The position numbers and the translations under genes were made by a program. 64,000 nt of DNA from Paraburkholderia monticola (GTDB taxonomy: Bacteria > Pseudomonadota > Gammaproteobacteria > Burkholderiales > Burkholderiaceae), in contig NZ_LRBG01000001.1 of the NCBI RefSeq assembly GCF_001580545.1, forward strand, positions 248,001-312,000. Direction: 5' to 3'. The stretch's first letter is position 1. Each line of letters opens with the position of its first letter. Positions 43,030 to 53,500 of the stretch are shown piece by piece. The notes under the pieces were generated by a model. It was not told the DNA's origin. It was given only the letters and a program-made list of their open reading frames with translations, and did no database searches.

Positions 43030-43965
43030 CTAGCTCTCCGCCGTCACGACCAGACGTTCGGGCGCAAGCACGCCATCGCCGGGCTTCGCGACGCCAAGAA
43101 GCCGCCCCTGCGCCGAGTACACCCTCACGCGCGCAGCACTCAGCGCGTCGGCGGCGATCGTCAACGACGACAGCTTCAGTCGTTGACCGTGAAGGAAGCG
43201 GCGTGTGTCGTCGTCATTGAGAGAGACCTGCGGGAACGTCGACAGTAACGCGTCGACCGGTTGCAGCCATGCGTCGCGTTCGACCTCGGTCGCGTCGGAC
43301 AATGCGTCGAGTGTGATCGAATGCTCGAGCGTCAGCGCGCCGACGCCCGTGCGTCTGAGCGCGACCAGATGCGCGCCGCAGCCGAGCGCCTCACCGATGT
43401 CCTCGGCAAGCGTACGCACATAGGTGCCCTTGCTGCAGGTCACGCGAAACGTGACATCCGGCAATGCGCATGCGATCAGCTCGAGCGCGTGAATCGTCAC
43501 TCTCCGCCCCTCCCGCTCGACCGTCTGGCCAGCGCGCGCGTACTCGTACAGCGGCTTGCCGTCACGCTTGAGCGCCGAGTACATCGGCGGAATCTGAACG
43601 ATCCCGCCGATGAAGCGTGGCAAGGCCGCCCGCACCGCCGCTTCGTCGCAGTCGACCGCGCGGATCTCGAGCGCCTCGCCTTCGGCGTCGCCGGTGGTCG
43701 TGCGGATGCCGAGGCGCATCGTCGCCTCGTAGGTCTTGTCAGCTTCGAGAAGATCTTGAGAAAACTTGGTGGCCTCGCCGAAACACAGCGGCAACAGGCC
43801 GGTTGCGAGCGGGTCGAGCGTGCCGGTGTGGCCCGCCTTTTTCGCCAGATAGAGACGTTTCGCGCGAATCAGCGCGTCGTTGCTCGACAGGCCGATCGGC
43901 TTGTCGAGCAGCAGCACGCCGTCGAGCGCGCGACGCGGCACGCGGGGGCGTTGAGGTGCGGTCAT
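43030..43965 (-). CDS. truB: tRNA pseudouridine(55) synthase TruB
   Basis: Makes pseudouridine 55 in the T loop of tRNAs. The 311 residues hold the catalytic Asp51 in HTGTLDPLATGLLPL, preceded by GVLLLDKPIGLSSN, and a C-terminal PUA-like part. Last gene of the rimP-nusA-infB-rbfA-truB series on the minus strand, 78 bases after rbfA. Confidence 0.95.
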   Translation of the reverse strand: MTAPQRPRVPRRALDGVLLLDKPIGLSSNDALIRAKRLYLAKKAGHTGTLDPLATGLLPLCFGEATKFSQDLLEADKTYEATMRLGIRTTTGDAEGEALEIRAVDCDEAAVRAALPRFIGGIVQIPPMYSALKRDGKPLYEYARAGQTVEREGRRVTIHALELIACALPDVTFRVTCSKGTYVRTLAEDIGEALGCGAHLVALRRTGVGALTLEHSITLDALSDATEVERDAWLQPVDALLSTFPQVSLNDDDTRRFLHGQRLKLSSLTIAADALSAARVRVYSAQGRLLGVAKPGDGVLAPERLVVTAES

Positions 43966-44043
43966 ATCGAATGAGGCAGAACGTTCGGGAAATGCGAAAA
44001 ACGGCGCCGCGCGCTACATCGAACGCCGCGGCGAAGCAGTCGC

Positions 44044-44409
44044 TCAGTCGTCCTTCGCGCGCGTGGAATTTGCCTCGTCGATCAGACGCGACATTTCGAC
44101 GGCGCGCTCGATCGTCTTGTCGTAGTGGAAATGCAGCGTCGGCACCGTATGGATATGCAGGCGCTTGAACAGCAGATTGCGCAGATGGCCGGCCGCGTGC
44201 GTCAGTGCTTCGAGCGTCTGTTGCGGGTCGCCCGTCAGCGTCGTGAAGTAGACCTTCGCGTGCGCGTAGTCGGGCGTCAGCTCGACGCTCTGAAACGTGA
44301 CGATGCCGATGCGCGGATCCTTGACCTCGCGCAGCAGCTCGGCCAGGTCGCGCTGGATCTGATCGGCGATCTGCACGTTGCGATTGGGAGAAGTACGTTT
44401 TTTAGACAT
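44044..44409 (-). CDS. rbfA: Ribosome-binding factor A
   Basis: Small KH-fold protein that helps mature the 30S subunit and 16S rRNA 5' end. The 121 residues begin [20 protein letters not shown] and contain [15 protein letters not shown] and [17 protein letters not shown], as in RbfA. It lies 255 bases after infB, a longer gap than usual, containing a terminator-like hairpin. Confidence 0.94.
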   Translation of the reverse strand: MSKKRTSPNRNVQIADQIQRDLAELLREVKDPRIGIVTFQSVELTPDYAHAKVYFTTLTGDPQQTLEALTHAAGHLRNLLFKRLHIHTVPTLHFHYDKTIERAVEMSRLIDEANSTRAKDD

Positions 44410-44604
44410 GGTGTTGTGTGCTCCGCGATGACGGATGCAAAAAATGGTTCGCGCGGGCCGTGTTTGTTATTCATTCGATACGGCGGCGTCGCGCGTCGCC
44501 GCGGCAAGTGAGCAGACTGTCGGCGCGATGGTCTCGCGCCGTAGGCCCACTCACGACGAACGCGGCATCGAAGCCAGCGACAAACTCGACACAGCGGGCT
44601 CAAA

Positions 44605-44647
44605 AACAACGGGCGGAGCGGGCGTCAAGCCCGTTCCGCCCGTTGTT
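44605..44647 (-). terminator. Intrinsic terminator between infB and rbfA
   Basis: Two 19-base arms (44605-44623 and 44629-44647) match at 18 positions around a 5-base loop. On the minus strand the second arm ends in GTTGTT and continues into TTTG, giving a T-rich tail 18 bases after the infB stop. It should end part of the operon transcript before rbfA-truB. Confidence 0.8.
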
Positions 44648-44664
44648 GTGCCGTGCCGCGTGAA

Positions 44665-47589
44665 TTACAGCGTACGCGCGACTTCGGTAACCTCGAAGAC
44701 TTCGAACTGATCGCCTTCGACGATATCGTTGAAGTTCTTGATCGACATACCGCACTCGAAGCCCTGACGGACTTCCTTGACGTCGTCCTTGAAGCGCTTG
44801 AGCGAATCGAGCTCGCCCGTGAAGATAACGACGTGGTTGCGCAGCACGCGCACCGACGACGAGCGCTTGACGAAACCGTCCGTGACCATACAGCCGGCCA
44901 CCGTGCCGACCTTCGGCACCTTGAAGACCTGGCGCACTTCGACCGTGCCCGTCACGACTTCGCGCTTCTCCGGCGCCAGCATGCCCGACATCGCCGCCTT
45001 CACTTCATCCACGGCGTCGTAGATGATGTTGTAGTAGCGGATATCGACGCCATTGGCTTCCGCGAGCTTGCGAGCCTGCGCATCCGCGCGCGTGTTGAAG
45101 CCGATGATGACCGCCTTCGACGCCGTCGCGAGGTTGACGTCCGACTCGCTGATGCCGCCGACCGCGCCGTGCACGATCTGCACCCGCACTTCGTCGGTGG
45201 AGAGCTTCTGCAGCGACTGCACCAGCGCTTCCTGCGAACCCTGCACGTCAGCCTTGACGATGAGCGGCATGTACTGCACTTCGCCTTCGCCCATCTGCTC
45301 GAGCATGTTCTCGAGCTTGGCGGCCTGCTGCTTGGCGAGCTTGACGTCGCGGAACTTGCCCTGACGGAACAGTGCAACTTCACGCGCCTTGCGCTCGTCG
45401 GGCATGACGATCACTTCTTCGCCTGCCTGCGGCACTTCCGACAGGCCCTGGATTTCGACCGGGATCGACGGACCAGCGGACTTCGTCGGCTTGCCGGTTT
45501 CGTCGAGCATGGCACGCACGCGACCGTAGGCGCTGCCTGCCAGCACGACGTCACCGCGATTCAGCGTACCCGACTGGACGAGGATCGTTGCAACCGGACC
45601 CTTACCCTTGTCGAGCTTTGCTTCGATCACGAGACCCTTGGCCGGCGATTCGACCGGTGCCTTCAGCTCCAGCACTTCGGCCTGCAGCAGCACGTTTTCG
45701 AGCAGATCGTCGATGCCTGCGCCGGTCTTCGCCGACACCGGCACGAACGGCGAGTCGCCGCCGTACTCTTCCGGCACGACGCCTTCGGCGACGAGTTCCT
45801 GCTTCACGCGCTCCGGATTCGCATCCGGCTTGTCGATCTTGTTGATCGCGACGACGAGCGGTACACCACCGGCCTTCGCGTGGGAAATCGCTTCCTTCGT
45901 CTGCGGCATTACGCCGTCGTCGGCGGCGACTACCAGAATCACGATGTCGGTCGCCTTCGCACCGCGAGCACGCATTGCCGTAAAGGCTTCGTGACCCGGT
46001 GTGTCGAGGAACGTGATCACGCCGCGCGGCGTTTCGACGTGGTAAGCGCCAATATGCTGCGTAATACCGCCCGCTTCGCCAGCCGCAACCTTCGCGCGGC
46101 GGATGTAGTCGAGCAGCGAGGTCTTGCCGTGGTCGACGTGGCCCATCACGGTGACGACCGGGGGACGCGGCAGTGCTTCCGCGTCGGTCGCTTCGCCTTC
46201 GACCAGCATGGCTTCCGGATCGTCCAGCTTTGCCGCGAGTGCGTGGTGGCCCAGTTCCTCGACGATGATCATCGCCGTTTCCTGGTCCAGCATCTGGTTG
46301 ATCGTGACCATCTGGCCGAGCTTCATCATCACCTTGATGACTTCCGACGCCTTCACCGCCATCTTGTGCGCGAGATCCGCGACCGTGATGGTTTCCGGCA
46401 CGTGCACTTCACGCACGATCGGTTCGGTCGGCGCCTGGAACGTGGTGGCCTGCTCCTGATGCTTGCCGCGACCCTTCGGACCGCCGCGCCAGCCGCGATC
46501 GACGCCGCCGCTCGAATCGCCGCGCGTCTTGATGCCGCGGCGCTTCGCTGCGTCGTCCTGCCAGTTGCCGCCCTTGCCGCCCGCGCCCGGCTTCTTCTTG
46601 TCGCCGGCCGACGGTGCGCTCGCGGGTGCCGGAGCCGCGGCTGCCGGCTTCCTGGCTGCCGGACGCGCCGGTGCCTCGCCAGCCGGACGCGCCGGCTTAT
46701 GCAGCGTGCCCTTGGCTTCGGCAGCTTTGGGCGGCTCGACGGGCTTCGGTGCCGGCTCCGGCGCCTTCACCTGCGCCTTGCGCGGCGTGCTCATCATTTC
46801 GCGGATCGCACGTGCTTCGGCTTCGGCCGCCGCGCGGCGCTTGGCAATTTCTTCCTGCTCGGCCCGCGCCTTCTCGGCGGCCAGACGCGCGGCGTCCTCC
46901 GCTTTCTTCGCGGCTTCGCGTTGCGCGGCGCGCTCAGCTGCCGCGCGTTCGTCGTCCTGCTCGCTTGCCTTCGCAGCAACCGGTTCGGCGGCTTGCGCCG
47001 CAGCCTGCTGGGCCTTCTCGCGAGCTGCCGCCTCGGCCACCGCCGCCGCGCGCTTCTTCGCGTCTTCTTCCGCGCGCTGACGCTCGGCTTCAGCAGCCTG
47101 CTCGCGCGCCTGACGCTCAGCCTCTTCGCGCTCGAGCTGCTCCTGGCGCGCCTTCAGTTCCTGCGCCTGCTTTTCGAGCAGTTCGGCTTCGTGACGTGCT
47201 TCTTCCTCACGACGCTGCAGTTCGAGATCTTCGGCGTCCGCGTTCTCGGCCACATGATTCGATGCATCCCCGCCTTCCGCGACGGCCTCGTCGCGGCGGA
47301 CGAACGTGCGCTTCTTGCGCACCTCGACCTGAATGGTGCGAGCTTTACCCGTCGCATCGGATTGCTTGATTTCCGACGTATGCCGTTTCGTCAGCGTGAT
47401 CTTGCGCTTGTCCGCATCAGTCGAGCCGTGGGACTTGCGCAAGTGGTCGAGCAGACGCGCCTTGTCCGCCTCGGACAGGTTGTCGTCTTCGCTCGCTTTT
47501 GTGACGCCCGCCGCCTGCAGCTGCTCGAGCAGCACGCCTGCAGGCATTTTTAGTTCCGCGGCAAATTGGGCTACGTTGTTACTCGCCAT
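44665..47589 (-). CDS. infB: Translation initiation factor IF-2
   Basis: GTPase that places initiator tRNA on the 30S subunit. The 974-residue protein begins [18 protein letters not shown] with the N-terminal IF2 subdomain, followed by a long charged Glu/Ala/Lys/Arg helix and Pro/Ala linker (about residues 90-380). The G domain has [14 protein letters not shown] near residue 482, [15 protein letters not shown] and [10 protein letters not shown]; the C-terminal domains II to IV follow. Co-transcribed behind nusA, with 93 bases between. Confidence 0.96.
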   Translation of the reverse strand: MASNNVAQFAAELKMPAGVLLEQLQAAGVTKASEDDNLSEADKARLLDHLRKSHGSTDADKRKITLTKRHTSEIKQSDATGKARTIQVEVRKKRTFVRRDEAVAEGGDASNHVAENADAEDLELQRREEEARHEAELLEKQAQELKARQEQLEREEAERQAREQAAEAERQRAEEDAKKRAAAVAEAAAREKAQQAAAQAAEPVAAKASEQDDERAAAERAAQREAAKKAEDAARLAAEKARAEQEEIAKRRAAAEAEARAIREMMSTPRKAQVKAPEPAPKPVEPPKAAEAKGTLHKPARPAGEAPARPAARKPAAAAPAPASAPSAGDKKKPGAGGKGGNWQDDAAKRRGIKTRGDSSGGVDRGWRGGPKGRGKHQEQATTFQAPTEPIVREVHVPETITVADLAHKMAVKASEVIKVMMKLGQMVTINQMLDQETAMIIVEELGHHALAAKLDDPEAMLVEGEATDAEALPRPPVVTVMGHVDHGKTSLLDYIRRAKVAAGEAGGITQHIGAYHVETPRGVITFLDTPGHEAFTAMRARGAKATDIVILVVAADDGVMPQTKEAISHAKAGGVPLVVAINKIDKPDANPERVKQELVAEGVVPEEYGGDSPFVPVSAKTGAGIDDLLENVLLQAEVLELKAPVESPAKGLVIEAKLDKGKGPVATILVQSGTLNRGDVVLAGSAYGRVRAMLDETGKPTKSAGPSIPVEIQGLSEVPQAGEEVIVMPDERKAREVALFRQGKFRDVKLAKQQAAKLENMLEQMGEGEVQYMPLIVKADVQGSQEALVQSLQKLSTDEVRVQIVHGAVGGISESDVNLATASKAVIIGFNTRADAQARKLAEANGVDIRYYNIIYDAVDEVKAAMSGMLAPEKREVVTGTVEVRQVFKVPKVGTVAGCMVTDGFVKRSSSVRVLRNHVVIFTGELDSLKRFKDDVKEVRQGFECGMSIKNFNDIVEGDQFEVFEVTEVARTL

Positions 47590-47682
47590 TCATTCCTCTT
47601 AATGCAAGGACCGATTCCTTGCGGTTAGCATCGTGTCATGCGGCCTAACGGCCGCGTCAATTTAGTGCGCCATGGTCATTTC

Positions 47683-49158
47683 TCACTGGAACCAGTGTTC
47701 ACGTGCTTTCATGATCAACGCCTTAGCGGCATCCTCTCCCATCCCAGTCATCTCGACCAGTTCATCCACGGCCAGCTCGGCGAGTTCGTCGCGCGTCTGG
47801 ATCTGATGTTCGGCCAGTTTCGCGAGCAGGTCGGCGTCCATGCCGTCCAGGCTCTTCAGGTCGAGCGCTACATTCTCGACCTTTTCTTCGTTCGCGATCG
47901 CCATCGTCAACAGCGCGTCGCGTGAGCGGTTGCGCAGTTCGTGAACGGTGTCTTCGTCGAATGCCTCGATTTCGAGCATTTCGTTGAGCGGCACGTAGGC
48001 GATCTCTTCGAGGCTCGTGAAGCCTTCGTCGATCAGGATGTCGGCGACTTCCTCGTCGACATCGAGACGCGCCATGAACAGGTCGCGCAGAACGCCGCGC
48101 TCCTGATTCTGCTTCTGCGCAGATTCGTCCGGCGTCATGATGTTGATCTGCCAGCCGGTGAGTTCGCTGGCAAGCCGCACATTCTGGCCACTGCGGCCGA
48201 TCGCGACCGCAAGTTCGTTCTCGTCGACGACGACGTCCATCGAATGCTTTTCCTCATCGACGACGATCGACTGTACGGCTGCCGGCGCGAGCGCGCCGAT
48301 CACAAACTGGGCGGGGTCTTCCGACCATAGCACGATGTCGACGTTTTCGCCACCGAGCTCGTTGCGCACGGCCTGCACGCGCGAGCCGCGGATACCGACG
48401 CAGGTGCCGATCGGATCGATGCGTTTGTCGTAGGCGACCACGCCGATCTTCGCGCGCACGCCCGGATCGCGAGCCGCCGCCTTGATCTCGAGCAGGCCCT
48501 GCTCGATTTCCGGCACTTCCATCTCGAACAGCTTCATCAGGAATTCCGGCGCCGTACGCGAAAGCTCGATCTGCGGACCACGCGCGGTGCGATCGACCTT
48601 GGCGATATATGCGCGCACGCGGTCGCCCACGCGCAGGTTTTCCTTCGGAATCAGCTGGTCGCGGCGCAGGAGCGCTTCCACGCGGCCGGATTCGACGATG
48701 AAGTTGCCCTTGTCAAGGCGCTTCACCGAGCCAGTCATGATGTGTTCGCCGCGCTCGAGGAAGTCGTTCAGGATCTGCTCGCGCTCGGCATCGCGCACCT
48801 TCTGCAGGATCACCTGCTTGGCGGCCTGCGCGCCGATACGGCCGAATTCGATCGACGGCACCGGTTCTTCGATGTACTCGTCGAGCTGGATATTGGGCTG
48901 CTGCTCACGCGCCTCGAACAGCAGGATCTCCTGATCAGGCTCCTGCAGACCGGCTTCGTCCGGCACCACCTTCCAGCGGCGAAACGTTTCATGCTCGCCG
49001 CTTTCACGGTCGATGTGAACACGGATATCCGCATCTTCTTCGAAGAGTTTCTTGGAGGCCGAAGCGAGAGCCGCTTCGAGCGCGGCAAATACCACGTCCT
49101 TATCGACATTCTTCTCGCGTGCCAGCGCATCCACCAGCATCAACACTTCGCGACTCAT
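47683..49158 (-). CDS. nusA: Transcription termination/antitermination factor NusA
   Basis: RNA-polymerase-binding elongation factor. The 491 residues include the N-terminal polymerase-binding domain, S1 region ([20 protein letters not shown] near residue 187), two KH domains ([20 protein letters not shown] near 250) and two acidic helix-hairpin repeats at the C-terminus ([20 protein letters not shown] and similar). Its start overlaps the rimP stop by four bases, so the two are translationally coupled. Confidence 0.96.
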   Translation of the reverse strand: MSREVLMLVDALAREKNVDKDVVFAALEAALASASKKLFEEDADIRVHIDRESGEHETFRRWKVVPDEAGLQEPDQEILLFEAREQQPNIQLDEYIEEPVPSIEFGRIGAQAAKQVILQKVRDAEREQILNDFLERGEHIMTGSVKRLDKGNFIVESGRVEALLRRDQLIPKENLRVGDRVRAYIAKVDRTARGPQIELSRTAPEFLMKLFEMEVPEIEQGLLEIKAAARDPGVRAKIGVVAYDKRIDPIGTCVGIRGSRVQAVRNELGGENVDIVLWSEDPAQFVIGALAPAAVQSIVVDEEKHSMDVVVDENELAVAIGRSGQNVRLASELTGWQINIMTPDESAQKQNQERGVLRDLFMARLDVDEEVADILIDEGFTSLEEIAYVPLNEMLEIEAFDEDTVHELRNRSRDALLTMAIANEEKVENVALDLKSLDGMDADLLAKLAEHQIQTRDELAELAVDELVEMTGMGEDAAKALIMKAREHWFQ

Positions 49159-49613
49159 TGTTTGCGGCTCCTAAAGTCAACTTTCGGAACAAGGCGCGCC
49201 TTGTCCATGTCCGCGAGCGTGAAATCGAGCATCGCGGCGCCTTCTTTTCCTTCAAATTCCAGACCGATCGTCTCGCCCTGCGGGGCATGCAAAATACCCC
49301 GGTACGATTTCCGACCGTCGAATGGCTTTTTCAGTGTGATAACCGCTTCGCTGCCCGCGAAACGTTCAAAATCCGCCAGTTTTTTCAGCGGGCGGTCGAG
49401 ACCAGGCGACGAGACTTCGAGCCGCTCGTAATCGATATTTTCGACCGTCAGAACGTGCTGGAGCTGACGCGTGACTTTCTCGCAGTCTTCGATCGCGATG
49501 CCGGCCGGCTGGTCGATATAGATACACAACATGCCGCGCCCGGTGCGCTCGAGATCGACGAGCTCGTAGCCGAGTCCCACGACCGTGGTTTCAATCAGTT
49601 CCGTCAGTTGCAC
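49155..49613 (-). CDS. rimP: Ribosome maturation factor RimP
   Basis: Needed for 30S assembly. The 152-residue protein has the family blocks [19 protein letters not shown] and [20 protein letters not shown], then [19 protein letters not shown]. It uses a GTG start with AGAGGGC in front. First gene of the operon; its 240-base upstream leader contains a promoter, a short reading frame and an intrinsic terminator (listed separately). Confidence 0.93.
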   Translation of the reverse strand: MQLTELIETTVVGLGYELVDLERTGRGMLCIYIDQPAGIAIEDCEKVTRQLQHVLTVENIDYERLEVSSPGLDRPLKKLADFERFAGSEAVITLKKPFDGRKSYRGILHAPQGETIGLEFEGKEGAAMLDFTLADMDKARLVPKVDFRSRKQ

Positions 49614-49739
49614 AGTGCCCTCTTAGATGTTCGCGCAGCGAGCCTCGCCTCTTCTGCAAACAACCAATGCGGGCCGCGCGCCAAGCCGGCGCACGTTCGT
49701 GCGAACCCGAGATGCCGAACCACGATTAACTGAGCGGCA

Positions 49740-49763
49740 AAAAAAAATGGGCTAAACGCCCAT
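49740..49763 (-). terminator. Terminator/attenuator in the rimP-nusA-infB leader
   Basis: On the minus strand ATGGGC pairs with GCCCAT around GTTTA and is followed by an unbroken run of eight T's. It lies 127 bases upstream of the rimP start and about 60 bases after a promoter, so most transcripts starting there would stop before rimP unless the hairpin is prevented. Confidence 0.8.
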
Positions 49764-49799
49764 CATCTTATTGCCGGTGGTCGCACCTGAGCCGCACAT
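49752..49799 (-). CDS. Possible 15-residue leader peptide ahead of rimP
   Basis: ATG at 49799 opens a frame encoding MCGSGATTGNKMMGV and ends at a TAG inside the loop of the terminator hairpin. A ribosome reaching that stop would cover the left arm and block the hairpin. The upstream ribosome site is weak (GGCGTACGG before the ATG), so translation is uncertain. Too short to judge by codon use. Confidence 0.3.
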   Translation of the reverse strand: MCGSGATTGNKMMGV

Positions 49800-49825
49800 G
49801 AAACCGTACGCCCAGCGACTTCGCG

Positions 49826-49854
49826 ATTGTAGCCATTTTTCGGCCCAAACGCAA
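49826..49854 (-). promoter_or_regulatory. Promoter of the rimP-nusA-infB leader
   Basis: On the minus strand TTGCGT (49854-49849) and TACAAT (49831-49826) are separated by exactly 17 bases. The -10 differs from consensus at one position. Transcription would begin near 49819. Confidence 0.6.
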
Positions 49855-50104
49855 TCCGCAGTACGCCGGGCGCCGCGCATTTCCGCTTGATTTCATGGGA
49901 ATCTTTCGACCATGTGGCGGCAAGTCCTCGCATTCTCAAGGTCGCGCGTGCGGTCCGGAACCACAACCGGAAGAACCACGCCAATGCTTTCTGGCAAACC
50001 ACTTTTTTGCGCGTTAAGCGCGGTTTCACATGGCGTTTTGACGCTTTCGGAACTCGATCGACTACGACAAAACGATGGGTTGAAAAAGCACGCTGAAACG
50101 ATAA

Positions 50105-50160
50105 ACGGCTCGCCCGGCAAGCGCTCGGCGTAGATGCCTCGCAATTGCCGGACGAGCCGT
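50105..50160 (-). terminator. Long hairpin downstream of rluB
   Basis: Arms of 16 bases (50105-50120 and 50145-50160) match at 15 positions around a 24-base loop. It begins 67 bases past the rluB stop. The tail on the minus strand (TTTATCGTTT) is only partly T-rich, so it may be a terminator or an mRNA 3'-end stabiliser. Confidence 0.5.
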
Positions 50161-50227
50161 CTGAAGCGACCGTCATGAAAGGACGGCCGAAGACCGGCCA
50201 ATCCTCTGGCGTCGTGCCGCGCGCCGC

Positions 50228-52042
50228 TTACCGTCCGCGCGAGCGCCCCCGCGGGGCGCCGCCGCCACGGTTGGCGCCGCCGCCGGCCGGACCCGCGTTG
50301 CCGCCGGCGCGATTGGGGTTACCGCCGCGGTTGCCGCCTGGTCCGCGATTGCCCCCGGCGTTACCTGGCGCCGCGCCAGCGCGCTTGCCGCCGGTGCGGG
50401 TACGGTTGCCGTTGGGCGACGGCGCGCGATTGCCGTCGACGTCGCGGCCGCGCTGACCACCGGCACCCCGATTGCCCGCGCCGGCACCGAAACCGGTGCC
50501 ACTACCCACGCCCGCGCCGAAGCCGCCACCCGCCGCACCACGACGGCCCTGACCGCGGGGTTGCTGCTCGAACCGGCTGTGCGACATCAGCACCGGCTCG
50601 CGGTTGATGAAGCCCATCGACGTCTGCATCGGATCCGGCTGACGACGCTCCGGCGCCGCATTGCGGCTGCCGCGCTCCTCGGCCGGCGCCTTCAGGCCGA
50701 CCGATGCCATCAGCGCCCGTACCTGGTTGTCCTCGAGCTCTTCCCAACGGCCGCGTTTCAGGCCCTTGGGCAGCGAAATCGGGCCGTGGCGCGTGCGGAT
50801 CAATCGGCTGACCATCAGGCCGGCCGCTTCGAACATCCGACGCACTTCGCGATTCCGCCCTTCGGCGAGCGCGACGTGGTACCAGTGATTGGTGCCTTCG
50901 CCGCCGCCGTCGCGGATGCGCAGGAAATTGGCCGGCCCATCCTCGAGCTCGACACCGTGCAGCAGCTTCTGACGCATCCCCTCGGCGAGTTCGCCGACGA
51001 CGCGCACCGCGTACTCGCGCTCGACGCTATACCGCGGATGCATGAAGCGGTTCGCGAGATCGCCCGACGTGGTCAGCATCAGCAGACCTTCGGTATTGAA
51101 GTCGAGACGGCCGACCGCGACCCACTTGGCGGTTTTCATCGGCGGCAGCTTGTCGAATACCGACGGACGGCCTTCCGGATCCGCGTGGCTGACGATTTCG
51201 CCGGTCGGTTTGTGGTACAGCAGCACGCGCGGCGGCTTGTTGGCGAGCTTGCGCTTGACCGGCTTGCCGTTGATGCGAACCTGGTCGGTCGGCATGATGC
51301 GCTGGCCGATGTGGGCCGGCTCGCCGTTCACCGACACGCGGCCCGCAATGATCAGTTCCTCCATGTCTCGGCGCGAGCCCATGCCCGCCTCGGCGAGCAC
51401 TTTGTGCAGCTTCGGCGCGTCGTCGTCGGGCGACAGCACGCGCTTCGGGCCGGCGGCCTTGCCCTGGCGCAGCATCGGCGCGCGCACGCCGCCGGTCGTG
51501 CTGTTGTCCGCGTCGAACGCGGGCGACGTCACGTACGAGAACAGATCGTCCTGACCCGAATCCGCGGCCACGTCGGCACCGCGGCGGCTCTGGCTCTGGC
51601 GCTGGCCCTCGCGTTGACCTTCACGCTGACCTTCGCGCGGCTGACGTTCGCGTTGGCCTTCGCGTGATGCGCCCTCGCGCTTCGCTGCGCCGGGGTTGCG
51701 TCGGCCGCCTTGTTTGGCACCCGCATTGGCACCCGCATCCTTGCGCGGCGTGCGCACCTGCGCGACGACCTCGCCATCCGGCGGCGCTTCGGAGACGACC
51801 GGCGCGCCTTGCGCGGGCGCACCCTCGGCTGCCTTCGTTTTCGCGCCGGCGCGGCGTCGCGCGATCAGACTGCGCGGCCCGCGACGCAAACCGCGGCGCG
51901 GACGGTCCTCGCCTTCTACTTCCGCGCTGGGAGCCGGGCGCTCGCCTTCGCCTGCCGACGCTTGCGTGGTGCGTTCGTCGGTCCGCGCCGACGGCACGGC
52001 GCGTTCGGATTCGGACGAATCGGTGTCGTGGGTATGTGTCAA
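50228..52042 (-). CDS. rluB: 23S rRNA pseudouridine(2605) synthase RluB with disordered arms
   Basis: RsuA-family enzyme. The S4 domain ([20 protein letters not shown]) starts near residue 212 and the catalytic domain contains [13 protein letters not shown] with Asp314. The core spans about residues 205-460. On both sides lie long low-complexity arms: an N-terminal 200 residues with REGQ repeats and acidic-basic tracts, and a C-terminal 140 residues made largely of Gly, Asn, Arg and Ala. At 604 residues it is about twice the size of E. coli RluB (291). It precedes scpB in the reverse-strand order scpB-rluB, with 63 bases between. Confidence 0.92.
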   Translation of the reverse strand: MTHTHDTDSSESERAVPSARTDERTTQASAGEGERPAPSAEVEGEDRPRRGLRRGPRSLIARRRAGAKTKAAEGAPAQGAPVVSEAPPDGEVVAQVRTPRKDAGANAGAKQGGRRNPGAAKREGASREGQRERQPREGQREGQREGQRQSQSRRGADVAADSGQDDLFSYVTSPAFDADNSTTGGVRAPMLRQGKAAGPKRVLSPDDDAPKLHKVLAEAGMGSRRDMEELIIAGRVSVNGEPAHIGQRIMPTDQVRINGKPVKRKLANKPPRVLLYHKPTGEIVSHADPEGRPSVFDKLPPMKTAKWVAVGRLDFNTEGLLMLTTSGDLANRFMHPRYSVEREYAVRVVGELAEGMRQKLLHGVELEDGPANFLRIRDGGGEGTNHWYHVALAEGRNREVRRMFEAAGLMVSRLIRTRHGPISLPKGLKRGRWEELEDNQVRALMASVGLKAPAEERGSRNAAPERRQPDPMQTSMGFINREPVLMSHSRFEQQPRGQGRRGAAGGGFGAGVGSGTGFGAGAGNRGAGGQRGRDVDGNRAPSPNGNRTRTGGKRAGAAPGNAGGNRGPGGNRGGNPNRAGGNAGPAGGGANRGGGAPRGRSRGR

Positions 52043-52105
52043 AACAACCTCAAAATGTCAGGTCGCGCACGCCCGTTGCGGGCGCGGCATAAAAATTCGG
52101 TTACG

Positions 52106-53131
52106 TCAGGCGCTGCGCGACTCGGTTTCGTCGTCGGTCAGAAAGCCTGCGTCCTGCGTGGCATCGTGGCGATCCTGCGGATCGTCGTGCGGCGCCTCGA
52201 TCGGGTTCGGCTCGGCGGCGCGCCCCGGATTGCGAGCGACGCCCGAGTCGTGCGCGGGTGTTGCCGGATCGTGATGCTGTGCCAAACCGGCGACGCTGGC
52301 CTGCGCTGCAGCGGGTGCCGGTTCGGGCTGTTGTTGCGTGCCGTGCTCCGCGCTCGACGCCTCTGACGCACTCGTCGTGCCGGCGTGCTCGGCTCCTTGC
52401 GCCTGGGGCTCAGACTCGACCGTCGACTCGGCGCCGCTCTCGTGCGGCTCCGCTTCAAATTCCAACGCGGCGTGCTGCCCCGCTTCCGCCGCAGCCGGCT
52501 CGCCAGCCTCGAGCGCCGCGTCGCGCTCACTTTGCTGCTCGGCCTGCTGCTCGCTTTGCGCGTCGATCTCGGCAAACTCGATGGCGTGCTGACCCAGCAG
52601 ATCCGCGTTCAGTTGCGCGGACGGATCGGCAAGCGGCGGCAGTTCGTCCAGCGCCGTCAGGCCGAGGTCATCGAGGAACTGGCGCGTGGTCGCATACAGC
52701 GCCGGACGACCCGGTACGTCGCGATGACCGATCACCTCGATCCAGCCGCGATCCTCGAGCTGCTTGACGACCTGCGTATTCACCGTCACACCGCGAATTT
52801 CTTCGATATCGCCCCGCGTCACCGGTTGCCGATAGGCAATGATCGCGAGCGTTTCGAGCACCGCGCGCGAATATTTCGGCGGCTTTTCCGGATGCAACCG
52901 ATCCAGATACGTACGCATCGCGGGCTTGCTTTGAAACCGCCAGCCCGACGCCAGCCCGACCAGCTCCACACCGCGCCCAGACCAATCCCGCTTCAGGTCT
53001 TCGAGCAAGGTCCGAACAGTGTCTGCCGACACGCCGTCGGCAAAGAGCTTGCGCAATTCGCTGAGCTTTAACGGCTCCTGCGCGCAGATCAAGGCAGTCT
53101 CGAGGACGATCTTCGCCTCTTGGGTATTCAT
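52106..53131 (-). CDS. scpB: Segregation and condensation protein B with acidic tail
   Basis: Winged-helix partner of ScpA and SMC in chromosome condensation. The core (residues 1-190) has [20 protein letters not shown] near 18, [20 protein letters not shown] near 92 and [17 protein letters not shown] near 142. A further 150 residues form a Glu/Ala/Gln-rich disordered tail, making it 341 residues against about 200 for typical ScpB. scpA is not in the window. Confidence 0.92.
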   Translation of the reverse strand: MNTQEAKIVLETALICAQEPLKLSELRKLFADGVSADTVRTLLEDLKRDWSGRGVELVGLASGWRFQSKPAMRTYLDRLHPEKPPKYSRAVLETLAIIAYRQPVTRGDIEEIRGVTVNTQVVKQLEDRGWIEVIGHRDVPGRPALYATTRQFLDDLGLTALDELPPLADPSAQLNADLLGQHAIEFAEIDAQSEQQAEQQSERDAALEAGEPAAAEAGQHAALEFEAEPHESGAESTVESEPQAQGAEHAGTTSASEASSAEHGTQQQPEPAPAAAQASVAGLAQHHDPATPAHDSGVARNPGRAAEPNPIEAPHDDPQDRHDATQDAGFLTDDETESRSA

Positions 53132-53500
53132 GCAGCTAGGTCAGACCCTGTGGTCAAAGAACCGGATCAAACAGACGATGTGGAACTGAAGACGCGCTCG
53201 CCCGATTCTGATCGGTCATATTGATGGGAGCACGCACCGGGGGGTGGCGAACAGACTTATCGAGCCAGACCCAGCCGGACGGAGCGGCGATATTCCTGAT
53301 AGGAATCGCGTGACTGAGCGCCATATTACGCAAAAACGACCGGGGCGTAAAGCTGCGATCCCCTGTGCATCTTCTGCGGCGTCGCGGAGCGCTGCGCTCA
53401 CGAGCGCCGGGCTGAGCCGCCAGAACGATCATTTCGCCGTGCGCGAGTTCTCGTCGCCGACCGCGCGCAAGGCGCAGCGCGGGCCGGCCGGATCGAGTGT
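53132..53500. other. Intergenic region between scpB and the aminotransferase gene
   Basis: About 370 bases holding the scpB promoter (minus strand). Open frames on both strands have no family resemblance or ribosome site. A TTCCTGATAGGAA palindrome lies at about 53293-53305. Confidence 0.4.

Larger units (their letters stand above)
49614..50227 (-). other. Leader and intergenic region between rluB and rimP
   Basis: About 600 bases. From the right: a large hairpin after rluB (50105-50160), about 250 bases with no supported gene, a promoter (49826-49854), a 15-codon frame (49752-49799), an intrinsic terminator (49740-49763), then about 125 bases to rimP including a CGCACG/CGTGCG stem (49691-49704). 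Longer open frames on the minus strand here have no family resemblance. Confidence 0.5.

Noticed and set aside
44653..47553. Very long open frame on the plus strand opposite infB
   Set aside because: Same cause. The product is Arg/Leu/His-rich low-complexity sequence and IF-2 on the minus strand is unmistakable.
49763..50176. Minus-strand open frame between rluB and rimP
   Set aside because: It overlaps the leader promoter, has no ribosome site and reads as Arg/Ser/Ala-rich noise.
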